Below are positions 1-9,894 of a stretch of 64,000 bases of DNA, piece after piece. The notes under the pieces are model-generated. The model had not been told where the DNA came from, ran no database searches, and saw only the letters and a list, made by a program, of their open reading frames with translations. Both the position numbers and the translations under genes were made by a program. Position 1 is the first letter of the stretch, and each line of letters starts with the position of its first letter. Source of the DNA: Methanosphaera stadtmanae (GTDB lineage: Archaea > Methanobacteriota > Methanobacteria > Methanobacteriales > Methanobacteriaceae); assembly GCA_015062805.1 (NCBI GenBank), contig SUTQ01000002.1, positions 105,967-169,966 of the forward strand, read 5' to 3'.

Positions 1-2
1 GA

Positions 3-404
3 ACAATAGCTTCACGAAGTCCAGCATTGATTGAAACTCCATTGTCCTTCAGTGATGTTAAAGTTATTGCTTTAAGTGATGTGGGAATACCATATATTGA
101 TCCTTATCTTACTGATGATTATAGAACTATAATGGAAAGAAGACAGAATCAACGGAAAATAAGTAGAGGTAAAACTACCTTCCCTTCATCTAGCAAATTG
201 CCACGTTATTTGGGTTTGGATCCGGATGTAATTGAAGATGATACTTTAAGAAATAAATTAGTGGCTTATGTTCAAGAAATGGGTTTTTCTTCATTGAATG
301 ATGAAAGAATAGTGAATTTATTAAATATTGACCCTAATCTTTATAGTAGAGATCAAATACTAGCTCTCAGGGAAAATTTACATAAATTATTAAATAATAA
401 TTAA
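3..404 (+). CDS. 3' end of an unidentified protein gene (5' truncated by window)
   Basis: The reading frame is open from the first complete codon at base 3, so the true start lies outside the window. The first possible start inside is a TTG at 27, but the residues before it (TIASRSPA) read on smoothly, so I treat this as a partial gene. About 133 residues are visible. They contain no cofactor motif I can name; the last 60 or so are charged and probably helical. The next gene lies on the opposite strand and converges. I do not recognise the family and assign no function. Confidence 0.6.
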   Translation, partial: TIASRSPALIETPLSFSDVKVIALSDVGIPYIDPYLTDDYRTIMERRQNQRKISRGKTTFPSSSKLPRYLGLDPDVIEDDTLRNKLVAYVQEMGFSSLNDERIVNLLNIDPNLYSRDQILALRENLHKLLNNN

Positions 405-425
405 AATAGGAATTACCTATCTTAA

Positions 426-968
426 TTAATTCCACATTTTTGTTATTCTATTGTTTTTTGTATTTATGATATTTATTGCAGTAATATCTCCAACGATATA
501 TAAATTTATAGTCCATACAGGATTGTTTTTAGTTTTGTCTATTTTTATAATATTTTCTATTCTTTTAGTTAATTCTTCTTCAATTTTTTCTTCTGTTTGT
601 GAAGTACAGTATGTATTTAAATAACAATTAATTTTAAAAGTATCGTTATAACATAATTTATGTCTTATTTTTCTTAAGATTACAGAAGTTATATAGTTCA
701 TATTGCTTATTACGCAAGTTACTGGAATGATACAATATTCTGTATTAATTTTTAATTGTTTAATCAATTCTTCTGGTTTGGCATATTCTAGAAAGTATAT
801 AAATGGACTTTCTGATTCTTTTAGAAAATAATTACTGTTTAGTTCATTTAAATCTTTTTCGAATTGATATATCATTTCATCTAATTCTTTTGGATTGGGT
901 GTTTGTTTAAATTTTATCAACATTTCTTTATTATTCTGTTTTTTAAATTTCATAATATTATTATTCAC
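426..968 (-). CDS. THUMP-domain-like protein, putative RNA-binding
   Basis: This is a 180-residue protein. The first 60 residues are Lys/Glu-rich. Residues about 85-170 resemble a THUMP domain as found in archaeal tRNA-modification proteins: a hydrophobic strand with helix (VTCVISNMNYITSVILRKI), the FKINCYLN strand, a Glu-rich helix, and a final strand pair ending VGDITAINII. THUMP domains bind tRNA acceptor ends. No catalytic methyltransferase, thiolase or ATPase part is attached, so it may be a stand-alone TAN1-like adaptor. The assignment rests on strand pattern rather than invariant residues. The gene is divergent from the pilin-like genes at 1070 and converges on the partial gene at the window start. 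Confidence 0.5.
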   Translation of the reverse strand: MNNNIMKFKKQNNKEMLIKFKQTPNPKELDEMIYQFEKDLNELNSNYFLKESESPFIYFLEYAKPEELIKQLKINTEYCIIPVTCVISNMNYITSVILRKIRHKLCYNDTFKINCYLNTYCTSQTEEKIEEELTKRIENIIKIDKTKNNPVWTINLYIVGDITAINIINTKNNRITKMWN

Positions 969-1039
969 TCCTTAAACAATGTATATAAATTTTAATTTTT
1001 TATATATTTTTTATAATATATATTATTTTTCATTAAATA

Positions 1040-1047
1040 TTTATATA
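1040..1047 (+). promoter_or_regulatory. TATA box of a probably leaderless pilin-like gene
   Basis: The octamer TTTATATA is centred about 27 bases before the ATG at 1070. No Shine-Dalgarno-like purine run lies between them (the bases just before the ATG are AATAATT). Archaeal transcription normally starts 22-27 bases downstream of the TATA centre, so the transcript would begin at or next to the start codon. Confidence 0.5.
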
Positions 1048-1069
1048 AAATAAACAATTAATAATAATT

Positions 1070-1483
1070 ATGGATTCAAAGGGTATTTTTAATATAGAAT
1101 TATTTATTTCATTGATGATTTTGTTAATAATCTTTGCAATGATAATTTCATTTTCTATAGAAGAATTTTCTTCATTTGAAGAGACGCAAAATAGAAAAGA
1201 ATCGAGAGTACTGGTTTCAGATATCACAGAAATAATTATGGATGTCTATATTAAGGGGGATGGTTTTTCCAGGCGATATGAATTGCCTTCTAAAATTAAT
1301 GAGGAAACATATATTCTTCAAATTAATGAGTCGGGAGTTTATATAAATTCGCATTATCAAATAACTTATTCACAAACATTCTCTAAAAATATTCTAAAAT
1401 CTAAAAAATATATTTTAAAACCAGGATATGTATATGAGTTTAGAAATATTAATAATTCTATAGAAATAATACAAAATAATTAA
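1070..1483 (+). CDS. Pilin-like membrane-anchored protein, variant class III signal peptide
   Basis: The 137-residue product begins MDSKGIFNIELFISLMILL. A short basic leader with KG is followed by a Glu five residues further on and a long hydrophobic stretch (about residues 9-28). This is the architecture of archaeal class III (pilin-type) signal peptides, although the usual Gln after the Gly is Ile here. The remaining 105 residues are polar and extracellular in type, without recognised domains. It sits 39 bases upstream of a clearer class III protein, and the two probably form one unit for a surface filament or envelope subunit. No ribosome-binding site is visible. The family call is by N-terminal pattern only. 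Confidence 0.55.
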   Translation: MDSKGIFNIELFISLMILLIIFAMIISFSIEEFSSFEETQNRKESRVLVSDITEIIMDVYIKGDGFSRRYELPSKINEETYILQINESGVYINSHYQITYSQTFSKNILKSKKYILKPGYVYEFRNINNSIEIIQNN

Positions 1484-1522
1484 TTAAGCATATAATTTAT
1501 TGCATACTTTTTATGAAACATT

Positions 1523-1993
1523 ATGAATAACAAAGGACAAATTATAGTAGAATATATTTTAATCGTGGTAGTAATATTTCTTATTATAATTCCGATGACT
1601 CACGTATTTCTAATTGAATCGGAAAAAAATATTATAATAGAATCAGCACAAATTGGAGCACAAATAGGTATTGATAAGAATGCCTATGCAATGTATTATA
1701 ATGATACATTTAATAATTATATGGATAATTATCCTAGATTGTTGTATCCGACAGAAATAAAAGTTATTAACATAAGCATAATAGAAAATGAGAACAATAT
1801 AACATTACAGGTATTTTTACATTCCAATGATTATTTAACAAATAATCAGAAAGAAATAGTTGGTTCTAGGGTAAATTATTATATTAGAAAAACAATATCT
1901 GAAACTTTCAATCAAAAAGACACGGATTTATATTATGAAAATTGTCAATCTAATAATTTTAAAATAGAAACAAAAAAAGTAAAATGGATTTAA
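1523..1993 (+). CDS. Class III signal peptide-containing (pilin-like) protein
   Basis: The 156-residue protein starts MNNKGQIIVEYILIVVVIFL. KGQ-xxx-E followed by about 20 hydrophobic residues is the signature of the archaeal class III signal peptide (DUF361), which the EppA-type prepilin peptidase cuts between Gly and Gln; the hydrophobic helix then packs in a pilus-like fibre. The region after residue 40 contains several N-x-S/T sequons (NDT, NIS, NIT), consistent with an N-glycosylated exterior domain. It follows the similar gene at 1070 and converges with the transferase gene at 1994 without any spacer. Confidence 0.72.
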   Translation: MNNKGQIIVEYILIVVVIFLIIIPMTHVFLIESEKNIIIESAQIGAQIGIDKNAYAMYYNDTFNNYMDNYPRLLYPTEIKVINISIIENENNITLQVFLHSNDYLTNNQKEIVGSRVNYYIRKTISETFNQKDTDLYYENCQSNNFKIETKKVKWI

Positions 1994-2947
1994 TTAGATT
2001 ATATTTCCTCTAGCAAAATAAGCTACCAGAATACCTAATAACCCAAATATTAATCCAATTCCCCATATTATATAAACGACCTGTTTTTCTTTCATAGGTT
2101 TTTTAAGAATAGATCTTATCAATGAATTAAAACCTGTAGACGGTACAACAAGTTGTCCTTCTTCATTAACTTCGGTAGGTTTGAAATTTTGACGTTCCAT
2201 TACCCCAGCACTATAGAATTTTAAGAATCCATCAATAATGTTAGGAATCAATACAATAAATGCAATTATTTTAACCCTACCAATAAATGCAATAATTGCA
2301 ATACAAGCACCTATAATTAAAGTACCAACATCTCCAGGAAATACATTGGCAGGATATTTATTATAGAATAAAAATGCAATTAAAGCACCAAGCATTGAGA
2401 ATGATATGATAGCTACATCATATTTGTTCATAATAATACAAGACAATGTCAGTGATGTCAATGCTATTATACCTAACCCTGTTTCAATACCATTCAAACC
2501 AGCCAACATGTTTGTTAAATTCGATGCGATTGAAACGGCTACAGGGATAAGTAACATATAAATGATACCCACGTTAGGTGGAGTAACCCACATAATTGGA
2601 AGACCAGCAATCCAAAGTAATATTAACTTCTCTTTAGAAGATAACATTATTAGGTCATCTACCATTCCAATCATACCTGTTAGTAAAATAACTATTAATG
2701 TAATCGTTAATTGGGATTGCCATTGCGGACATAAATATACTCCAACCATGATTGAAATAGCAAAACCAAGAAGTATTCCAATACCACCCATTTCTGCTAC
2801 TTCCGGTTTGGTAAGTTTATGAATATCTTTACCTACAATTTCAGCTTTTTTTAATCTTCTAATTAAAGTAGGCATAGATAAGAAAGTAATTAAAAAAGCT
2901 ATAAGTCCACAAAAACCTGAAATAAGCAATAGCTCTGTTGAATTCAT
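1994..2947 (-). CDS. MraY/GPT-family UDP-sugar:polyprenyl-phosphate sugar-phosphate transferase
   Basis: This 317-residue integral membrane enzyme of the GlcNAc-1-phosphate/MurNAc-pentapeptide transferase family moves a sugar phosphate from a UDP-sugar to a lipid phosphate at the inner face of the membrane. About ten hydrophobic segments are visible. The Mg-binding pair appears in GMVDDLIML (around residue 96), the conserved Asn region is NLTNMLAGLNGIETG (around 145), and the family FPGDVG motif occurs near 205. In Methanobacteriales such proteins may serve either N-glycan (AglH-like) or pseudomurein precursor synthesis; the sequence alone does not decide. The downstream gene 19 bases away is transcribed toward it and encodes a DNA-binding protein. 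Confidence 0.82.
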   Translation of the reverse strand: MNSTELLLISGFCGLIAFLITFLSMPTLIRRLKKAEIVGKDIHKLTKPEVAEMGGIGILLGFAISIMVGVYLCPQWQSQLTITLIVILLTGMIGMVDDLIMLSSKEKLILLWIAGLPIMWVTPPNVGIIYMLLIPVAVSIASNLTNMLAGLNGIETGLGIIALTSLTLSCIIMNKYDVAIISFSMLGALIAFLFYNKYPANVFPGDVGTLIIGACIAIIAFIGRVKIIAFIVLIPNIIDGFLKFYSAGVMERQNFKPTEVNEEGQLVVPSTGFNSLIRSILKKPMKEKQVVYIIWGIGLIFGLLGILVAYFARGNII

Positions 2948-2965
2948 ATAAACACACCCAATTTT

Positions 2966-3436
2966 TTAATTTTCTCTATTTTTTTTAAGAATATAATAAA
3001 TTGTTCTAATAGGAATATTTAACTTTTCAGAAATTTTTGTTACTGGTATTCCTTCATTCTTTAATTTAACAATTTCTTTTTTAGTTTTATCGGAATATTT
3101 TGATTTCGGACCTTGTTTTAATTTGTCTTTTTTAAGATAGTATACAGTTTTAGTGTCAATATTTAATCTAGAAGCTATGGCTTTGACAGATAATCCTGAA
3201 CTAATCATTTCATTAATGGTATCTTTTAAATTATCATCATATTTTTTAGGACGGCCCCTACTTTCAATAACATTTATTGTTATACCAAGTTCACTTAAAG
3301 CATCCAGATATATTTCAGAGGTTCGTTCATATAAACTTAAAGGACAGTTGATTTCTTCAAGATCAGGATTTTCATCTAAAATTTCAATAATCAATTTTGA
3401 TGATAATGGTTTATTTACATGTACTTTTGAACTCAT
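2966..3436 (-). CDS. DUF1699-like protein with two helix-turn-helix units
   Basis: The product has 156 residues. The N-terminal 60 resemble DUF1699, known from methanogens: NPDLEEINCP is followed by a helix and ELGITINVIESRGRPKKYDD. The C-terminal half holds two tandem helix-turn-helix units of the resolvase/Hin type: residues about 70-103 (SVKAIASRLNIDTKTVYYLK) and 115-152 (PVTKISEKLNIPIRTIYYIL). Each is preceded by an Arg/Lys-rich GRPKKY or GPKSKY segment that could sit in the minor groove. It is probably a DNA-binding regulator; its target is unknown. It lies 14 bases downstream of the DUF530 gene and may share its transcript. Confidence 0.62.
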   Translation of the reverse strand: MSSKVHVNKPLSSKLIIEILDENPDLEEINCPLSLYERTSEIYLDALSELGITINVIESRGRPKKYDDNLKDTINEMISSGLSVKAIASRLNIDTKTVYYLKKDKLKQGPKSKYSDKTKKEIVKLKNEGIPVTKISEKLNIPIRTIYYILKKNREN

Positions 3437-3450
3437 ATAAACATCTCTTA

Positions 3451-5061
3451 TTATTTATTTATCAGTTCTAAGAATTTTTTAGCCTTTTTGGTTGTAGGTT
3501 TTTCAATCTTTCTAAGATTGTTCTTTTCTTTTGTAGCTTCTTCATGTGATACATGTAGTAAATCCGCTGCTTTATTTAATGAAATATCACATTTATTATG
3601 TAAAGCCACAGCACCTATTGCTTCTTGATTAGGTTTCAAATGTAAATTCTTAATTTTTGTTTCAAGTTCAGATTTATAATGGATAGTTTCTTTCATATTA
3701 TTTAAAGAAGTTATGTTTTCATCATAATCCAGTAATAAACTAACTACATCCTTTGGAAAAACATATTCAAATACTTTGATTTGATTGGAATCCAAAGTAG
3801 GTCTAAGATTTGGGAAAGGCCCAGAATAATTATTTCTTCTACTTTCAGTTGTTGTTAAATAATATTTAAATATGTCCCATAAAAGCAATGTTTTCGGAGT
3901 TTCCATATAAAAATGTTTTTTAATTTCAACTTTCTTTGCAATGTCTTCTCTAAGTTCTCGATCTAAAACTCTATCCTTGTTCATCAAATTATTTTTTTTA
4001 AGTTTTATGTATTTTAACTCTTCTTCTAGCTCTAAACGTTCTTCTGCTTCTCTGGCTAGTTTACTGGCATCGTTTCTAGCTTCTTCCACTAATTTTTTAT
4101 ATAAATTTATTTTTTCAAGGTTTTTGAGGTGTAACGGGATAATGTCATCAATATTCTGATTAATGATGTTTTCAGAATATTGTAAATAAGCTATAGCCAG
4201 AGCATTTTGAACGTATTTGTCATTAATAAGTGATGGCTTTTTATGATTAAACTGAAGTAATTCAATTCTTACATTGGAACCATATCTCTTACGTAATTCT
4301 AGTTCATAGTTGGATTCGTCTGCATAATCTATGTTAGCTTTTTTGCTTACCCATTTTCCACTTTTTTCATCTTTTACTTTAGCGATAACTGTGACACTCT
4401 TTACTAAACCCCTTTTTTCTTGTTTCATTACTTTAATGATTGATCTATAAGCTTCAACACTATATTTTGTAAGTTGTGAACGTTTAAGTAAGTATTCTCC
4501 ACCTAATGGCAAATACTTAATTAGTTCTAATCTGCAAATCCCACTGTTGTTTGATTGGATTTCGAAGTCTGTTGAACCACATTCACATATAACATCTTCA
4601 ACTTCAAATTCATCATTGAATTGTAATATTTGTTCAATATTATTTTTCTTATAGTTTTGTTTACATTTTTTACAAGTAATTGTTGCGTATTCCTCTAAGT
4701 GACCTATTGCTATCTTATGGGATGCAATAGCAGATTTTACTTGATCTAAGATATTTTTCTTATTAGATGCCTTAATCCGGAAATATTGTGCGTGTCTGGA
4801 TTGATCATGCACATCATCTGGAATAATTTCAGTAGAATTATTCCCTCCCCCCTTTCCAAATCTTTTTAAAGCACTATAAGGAGAAGTAAAACCTCTTATT
4901 TCCATTTTATTTCTTAGATTTTGAAGATGTTCCAAATTCTTTTTTAAATATATAAAAATTTCAATAAAACTGTCAAAATCTTCGATACTTTCGGCTAATA
5001 TAGGTTTACTTTGAATCTTTTTTAGATACTTCTCACTTTGTGTCACTAAGGTTTCGCTCAT
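3451..5061 (-). CDS. DUF530 family protein with zinc-ribbon-like Cys motif
   Basis: The 536-residue protein matches the methanogen family DUF530. A zinc-finger-like set of cysteines is seen near residues 127-162 (CKKCKQ, then CECGSTD). A conserved region around 60-75 reads RGFTSPYSALKRFGKGGG, a long Glu/Lys-rich coiled coil covers about 320-370, and the C-terminal 60 residues look like a helix-turn-helix (LNKAADLLHVSHEEATKEK). The family function is not established; the mix of Zn, coiled-coil and HTH elements suggests nucleic-acid binding. Its ATG overlaps the stop of metG by four bases (ATGA), so it is translationally coupled to methionyl-tRNA synthetase. Confidence 0.7.
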   Translation of the reverse strand: MSETLVTQSEKYLKKIQSKPILAESIEDFDSFIEIFIYLKKNLEHLQNLRNKMEIRGFTSPYSALKRFGKGGGNNSTEIIPDDVHDQSRHAQYFRIKASNKKNILDQVKSAIASHKIAIGHLEEYATITCKKCKQNYKKNNIEQILQFNDEFEVEDVICECGSTDFEIQSNNSGICRLELIKYLPLGGEYLLKRSQLTKYSVEAYRSIIKVMKQEKRGLVKSVTVIAKVKDEKSGKWVSKKANIDYADESNYELELRKRYGSNVRIELLQFNHKKPSLINDKYVQNALAIAYLQYSENIINQNIDDIIPLHLKNLEKINLYKKLVEEARNDASKLAREAEERLELEEELKYIKLKKNNLMNKDRVLDRELREDIAKKVEIKKHFYMETPKTLLLWDIFKYYLTTTESRRNNYSGPFPNLRPTLDSNQIKVFEYVFPKDVVSLLLDYDENITSLNNMKETIHYKSELETKIKNLHLKPNQEAIGAVALHNKCDISLNKAADLLHVSHEEATKEKNNLRKIEKPTTKKAKKFLELINK

Positions 5062-7082
5062 TTTATATGTTCACCAACATTTCCTTCAGTGGTTAAAAGT
5101 TCCATACTGTCTGTAGCTAAAAGCATACCATTTGATTCAACACCAAATAATTTTGCTGGCTGTAAATTTCCAACTACAATGACTTTTCTATCAACTAACT
5201 CTTCAGGTTCATATCTTTCAGCAATACCTGCAACTACTTGTCTGATTTCGTTACCAAGGTCTACTTGTACTTTTAATAATTTTTTGGAACCTTCAATTTT
5301 TTCAGCTTCTTTAATTTGTCCAACAACCAAGTCTACTTTAGCAAATTCATCAATACTTATTAAATCGCTCATATTTTCATCCTCTTCTTCTTTTTCATCT
5401 AATGCATATAATTTTTCTTTTTCTTCTTCAATAACTTTGTCTTCAATTTTTTTAAATAATGGTTTGGCCTTTTTGATTTCATGTCCTGCTTCTAAAAACT
5501 CTTTGGATTCTTCCCATTTTACTTTAGGAGTTCTGTCTTCAAAGTTCATAAAACCATCCACAACATCCGTAGGCATACCTATAACTTCACGTATTCTTTG
5601 TGCTGATTCGGGTATGTATGGTGTTAATATAATGGATAATGCGTGAACCAATTGGTTTGATAAATATAAACAAGTTCTTGCACTGGCTTCATCTTCTTTA
5701 ACAGCTTTCCATGGTTTTTTAATGTCAAAATATTTGTTAGCGCCTTTGGTTAGGTTCATGATTTCCTGTAAACCATCTCTGAATTCGAAATTTTCTATAC
5801 AATCTGCAACTTTGTCTGGTAGTTCTTTAATCATTTTTTCGAATTCTTCGTCTTCTTCGTTGTATTCTCCAGGTTCTGGGATTTTTCCGTCAAAGAATTT
5901 GTGTGTAAATGTAAATGTTCTGTGAACATAATTTCCTAGGTTATCTGTCAATTCATTGTTGATTCTTCTTTGGAAATCATCCCATGAGAAATCAGTGTCT
6001 TTGTTTAATGGTGCGTTAATTACCATATAATATCTTAAAAGATCACTGTTAAATTTGTCTAGGAAATCTTTGACCCATATTACCCATCCTTTACTGGTTG
6101 ACATTTTACGTCCTTCTAAAGAAAGATATCCCCCACCAATAACGGAGTAAGGTAATTTGATATTTCTTCCCATTAACATACTTGGCCAAAATATTGTATG
6201 GTGGTAAATAATGTCTTTACCTATGAAATGTACTGTTTTATCATCCCAGTAACTTTTCCAGTCAAGTCCATGCTCAGTTGCCCATGTATTGGCTGAGGAT
6301 TGATATCCTATGAATGCTTCTGCCCAGACATATAATACTTTACCTTCAGAATCTTCAAGAGGTACTGGAATACCCCAATTCATATCACGAGTCATAATCC
6401 AGTCTTTAAGACCTTCATTTACCCATTCTTTAGCGAAGTTTTTCACATTTTTAGGTAATTTTTCATTCTCATTAATCCATTTTTTCAAAGGTTCTTCAAA
6501 CTCATGTAATTTGAAGTAATACTGTTCTGATTGTTGAACGTGCGGAGTTCCGTCACATATTAAACAATGAGGTTCTACCAGTTCTGTCGGATCTAAATGG
6601 CGACCGCAAACTTCACATTGGTCTCCTCTTGCTCCTTCACTTTCACAGTGAGGACATGTTCCTTCAACATATCTGTCAGGTAAGCTACGTTGACAAGTAT
6701 CACAGTAAAGTTGATTTATGGTTTTTTCATAGATATATCCTTTTTCATATAATTCCTTAAAGAATTCCTGAGCCATTTTGTAATGAATTTCATCAGTTGT
6801 TCTTCTAAAACTATCCAATGAAATATTGCATGATTTTAAATCATTACCTATTAATTCATGGTATTTATCTGTAATATCTTTAGGACTTATATTTTCTTGT
6901 TCTGCACGTACTGCAATAGGAGTTCCGTGTTCATCCGTTGCACAAACCATCACAGTATCCACTCCTTTCATACGATTATATCTTGCATAAATATCTGCAG
7001 GAATATATGTGGAGCGAAGATGTCCTAAATGACAAGGACCATTTGCATAAGGTAATGCACATGATATAAATAACTTACTCAT
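5058..7082 (-). CDS. metG: Methionyl-tRNA synthetase
   Basis: This 674-residue class I synthetase charges tRNA-Met. The HIGH motif is present as HLGH (around residue 18) and KMSTS as GRKMSTSKGW (around 330). The connective domain carries four Cys pairs for zinc (CDTC, CPHC, CEVC, CLIC between about 125 and 180), the two-knuckle form. The anticodon-binding helical domain follows, and residues about 570-674 form the MetG C-terminal tRNA-binding OB fold (VDLVVGQIKEAEKI). Full length for the archaeal form with the fused tRNA-binding domain. It is transcribed away from priL and overlaps the DUF530 gene downstream by four bases. Confidence 0.96.
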   Translation of the reverse strand: MSKLFISCALPYANGPCHLGHLRSTYIPADIYARYNRMKGVDTVMVCATDEHGTPIAVRAEQENISPKDITDKYHELIGNDLKSCNISLDSFRRTTDEIHYKMAQEFFKELYEKGYIYEKTINQLYCDTCQRSLPDRYVEGTCPHCESEGARGDQCEVCGRHLDPTELVEPHCLICDGTPHVQQSEQYYFKLHEFEEPLKKWINENEKLPKNVKNFAKEWVNEGLKDWIMTRDMNWGIPVPLEDSEGKVLYVWAEAFIGYQSSANTWATEHGLDWKSYWDDKTVHFIGKDIIYHHTIFWPSMLMGRNIKLPYSVIGGGYLSLEGRKMSTSKGWVIWVKDFLDKFNSDLLRYYMVINAPLNKDTDFSWDDFQRRINNELTDNLGNYVHRTFTFTHKFFDGKIPEPGEYNEEDEEFEKMIKELPDKVADCIENFEFRDGLQEIMNLTKGANKYFDIKKPWKAVKEDEASARTCLYLSNQLVHALSIILTPYIPESAQRIREVIGMPTDVVDGFMNFEDRTPKVKWEESKEFLEAGHEIKKAKPLFKKIEDKVIEEEKEKLYALDEKEEEDENMSDLISIDEFAKVDLVVGQIKEAEKIEGSKKLLKVQVDLGNEIRQVVAGIAERYEPEELVDRKVIVVGNLQPAKLFGVESNGMLLATDSMELLTTEGNVGEHIK

Positions 7083-7282
7083 CTTTTTAAATTCTCCCTT
7101 TATTGATAATTAAATAATTTTTATAATTATATTAAATTTGTAAAATTAAGATATGATAATATATATTTTGTATGATTTATTTAGTTTGCTATATTTTCTA
7201 AAAAAATTGGTAGGTTTGTTATTTGAAAAAAATTCGTCTCTTTAAAATATATTAGGAGTGTTAGTATAGATATTATAATATT

Positions 7283-8641
7283 ATGATAAAAACACCATAT
7301 ATAAATCCATTTAGTAATGATGCTAAAGAAATTGTCAGTAGATTAGGTCAAGTGGATACTTTAGATAAAAGAAATGATTCTTTAATGGTTATAGTTAACC
7401 ATACCCGTGGTCAAAATTTAAATGATCCTCATACATTGCCAGAAACATTAAAAGATTTGGCTCTTGCCCGTTTTGAATGGTTTTTATTTAAGAAAACATC
7501 TGAAGCTCAAGAAAAAAAATATGAGTATTTATTTAATCCTGAAATATATGAGTACGATGTAGTCTCCTTTTATTTGTTGTGTCAGGCAGTTGCAATAAAG
7601 TATGGACCAGATAGTCATGAAGCAAAGTTAGTTTTAGATTGTGAAGAGGAGATAATATCCCAGCGTCTAGAAATTTTAAAAGCTGAACCAAACGATTTTC
7701 AGTCAAATTTTTTAAGAAAAGCCCTTAATCAATTAATCGATACTAATAACATTTATTGGACAGATTTAAAAGAGGTTTTAGATCTGGGAAAACTGGATAT
7801 CAATGAATTGTTATTATCAAATGGTAGACTAATTCTTGAATATGAAGATTTCATTGTTGAATATGGGGATTTAATCCACAATAGAGATCCAAGAACAATG
7901 TATGAAGTTACTGCAGGAGTGAGAATTAAATCTAAATTATTGCTAAGTTTAATTAGATTATACACTAAACAATACATAGAAACAGTTTATGAAATGTCTA
8001 AAAGGATGGTTGAACCAAATCAAATTTTATTAGATTTGGCTGATGATATAAAAGAAGTACAACAAAAAGCACAAAACCTAAAATATGGTGTTGCAGGAAG
8101 TTCTAATTATATTGATGATAAACCAATAAATTATGAATTGGAAGCATTTCCCCCTTGTGTAAGAAAGTGTATGGATGGAATCAAAAGTGGTGGAAGAAAC
8201 GATGCAATTGTCTTGTTTTTGACACCATTTGTATCCTATTCAAGGTTATGTCCAGGAATATTCTCAATGCAAGATCAAAATATTAAAATATCTGATGTAG
8301 ATCCCTCTTTGGACATAACATTAAATGAAATAATTCCTATGATATATGATGCTGCAGAATCTTGTAGTCCACCTTTATTTAAAGACCAACCACAGGAAAA
8401 AATTAACATAAATTCAAAATTAGGATTTGGATTACATTCTGATTTGAAATTGGACAATGAGGGAGAAACCCATTGGTATACACCAATGAGTTGTGAAAAG
8501 ATTAAGTTGCATATGCCACATTTATGTACTCCTAGTATTGACTGTAAAAAAATAGGAAATCCCTTAACGTTTTACAATCGTAAAAGGAGATTAATGAATA
8601 AAGACAATGCAAATAGGCAGGTGGATAAAAATGGAGATTGA
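7283..8641 (+). CDS. priL: DNA primase large subunit PriL
   Basis: The 452-residue regulatory subunit of the archaeal/eukaryotic-type primase pairs with PriS to make RNA primers for replication. The C-terminal domain carries the [4Fe-4S] ligands: Cys near residue 292 (FPPCVRKC), then MSCEKIK, HLCTP and [12 protein letters not shown] close to the end; the GNP-aromatic-Tyr motif after the last Cys is characteristic. The N-terminal helical half (1-240) is typical of the family. The 3' end overlaps the start of priS by 11 bases, so the two subunits are co-translated. It is divergent from metG, with a 200-base spacer holding both promoters. Confidence 0.93.
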   Translation: MIKTPYINPFSNDAKEIVSRLGQVDTLDKRNDSLMVIVNHTRGQNLNDPHTLPETLKDLALARFEWFLFKKTSEAQEKKYEYLFNPEIYEYDVVSFYLLCQAVAIKYGPDSHEAKLVLDCEEEIISQRLEILKAEPNDFQSNFLRKALNQLIDTNNIYWTDLKEVLDLGKLDINELLLSNGRLILEYEDFIVEYGDLIHNRDPRTMYEVTAGVRIKSKLLLSLIRLYTKQYIETVYEMSKRMVEPNQILLDLADDIKEVQQKAQNLKYGVAGSSNYIDDKPINYELEAFPPCVRKCMDGIKSGGRNDAIVLFLTPFVSYSRLCPGIFSMQDQNIKISDVDPSLDITLNEIIPMIYDAAESCSPPLFKDQPQEKININSKLGFGLHSDLKLDNEGETHWYTPMSCEKIKLHMPHLCTPSIDCKKIGNPLTFYNRKRRLMNKDNANRQVDKNGD

Positions 8642-9602
8642 ATTAAGACCTGCATCAAACTATGAAAGAAAAATTTTTTATAGAGAAGAATGGGATGTTA
8701 AGGATGTTCCTGATTTTGTCATGGATTCATTGACAAGTAGGGAATTTGGATTTGATCATTTTGGTCAGGGACCGAATGATAGATATAAAACATTTCAGGA
8801 TGCTGTTAGATTAAAACGATTTATTAAGGCAAAACAACCTTTTGCATCATATTGTTCAGTTGCATATTATGATAATCCAAAACAGAGAAAAGGTTGGCAA
8901 AAGTCAGAATTGGTATTTGATGTTGATGCTAAAGATATTCCTATAAGAACATGTGATTGTAAAGAAGGAGAAGTATGTGACAAATGTTTAAATCAGGCAA
9001 AAGAAATCGTTTTAATGATAAGGGATGTGTTAAAAGGAGAAATGGGATTAAAGAATATTAACATGATTTACTCAGGAAGGGGTTATCATGTCAGGGTAAT
9101 TGATGACAATGTAATGGAAGCTTCAAGTGAACTAAGAGGTCAAATAGTTCAATATGTTATCGGAGCAAAACAACCTGATTTAACCAATTCATTGGGTTTT
9201 ACGAACTTGCAACACTTCATCATTCCTTTCGGATATTCAAAAAATTTCACTAAATGGTCTAAATATACGATTCTTCATTTAACGAAAGATTCAAAATTGG
9301 ATAACGTTAATAAGAAGCTGTTGAACGACGTTCTAAAACATAGAGATGTATTAAATGATGATTTATGGGGATCATTCAGAGCAGATATTGGTCCGCGAAG
9401 ATTTGAAAAAGTGATGGCTGCTGTCAGTAGAATAAATATGAACATAACCGATACAAAAGTATCCATAGATTTGAAACGTATCTTAAGACTTCCATCCACA
9501 TTACACTCTAAGGTAAGTATGAAATCAACATTAATAAAAAATATAGAAACTTTTGATCCCTTTGATGATGCAGTTCCTAACTTTGTTTATGAAAGGAAAT
9601 AG
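8631..9602 (+). CDS. priS: DNA primase small (catalytic) subunit PriS
   Basis: The 323-residue catalytic subunit is an archaeo-eukaryotic primase-fold polymerase. The metal-binding carboxylates are in [10 protein letters not shown] (around residue 103), followed by a zinc knuckle ([12 protein letters not shown], about 113-124) and the SGRGYHVRV motif near 150. I start it at the ATG at 8631 because the family N-terminus reads [20 protein letters not shown] and AGGTGG lies six bases upstream at 8619-8624; an ATG 24 bases further up would add non-family residues. It overlaps priL by 11 bases. The stop at 9602 is followed by an AT-rich spacer with a possible gene relic on the other strand. Confidence 0.95.
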   Translation: MEIELRPASNYERKIFYREEWDVKDVPDFVMDSLTSREFGFDHFGQGPNDRYKTFQDAVRLKRFIKAKQPFASYCSVAYYDNPKQRKGWQKSELVFDVDAKDIPIRTCDCKEGEVCDKCLNQAKEIVLMIRDVLKGEMGLKNINMIYSGRGYHVRVIDDNVMEASSELRGQIVQYVIGAKQPDLTNSLGFTNLQHFIIPFGYSKNFTKWSKYTILHLTKDSKLDNVNKKLLNDVLKHRDVLNDDLWGSFRADIGPRRFEKVMAAVSRINMNITDTKVSIDLKRILRLPSTLHSKVSMKSTLIKNIETFDPFDDAVPNFVYERK

Positions 9603-9894
9603 GTCTTGATTATCAACTTCATCAACAAAATACATTACTTTAGCATCATCATATGGCAGTGTTTCTCATATATTATATCTCTTTTACTTAATTATTTTTT
9701 TACTTTAGATTCTGTTTAATTATTTAATATATTGTTATTAAACATTTTAAAGCATTGGTTATAATAAAAAGTAGCGAAGAGCAGATTTGCTATGTTATGG
9801 AAGTAACTATTATTATACAATTATTTTAATGAGTATTTATCATTAATTTTAATAAATAGAATATACAACCCCTCAAAATAATTAAAGAACCTAT
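9603..9894. other. 292-base spacer between priS and the UbiB-type gene
   Basis: No complete gene is seen. On the minus strand 9603-9665 reads as 21 coding-like codons (LPYDDAKVMYFVDEV in the middle), rich in Asp, Glu and Val rather than the Asn, Ile, Lys and Phe expected of random AT-rich DNA, preceded by an in-frame TGA. It may be the tail of a lost gene. The rest is AT-rich with T-runs and no convincing RNA structure. Confidence 0.3.
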
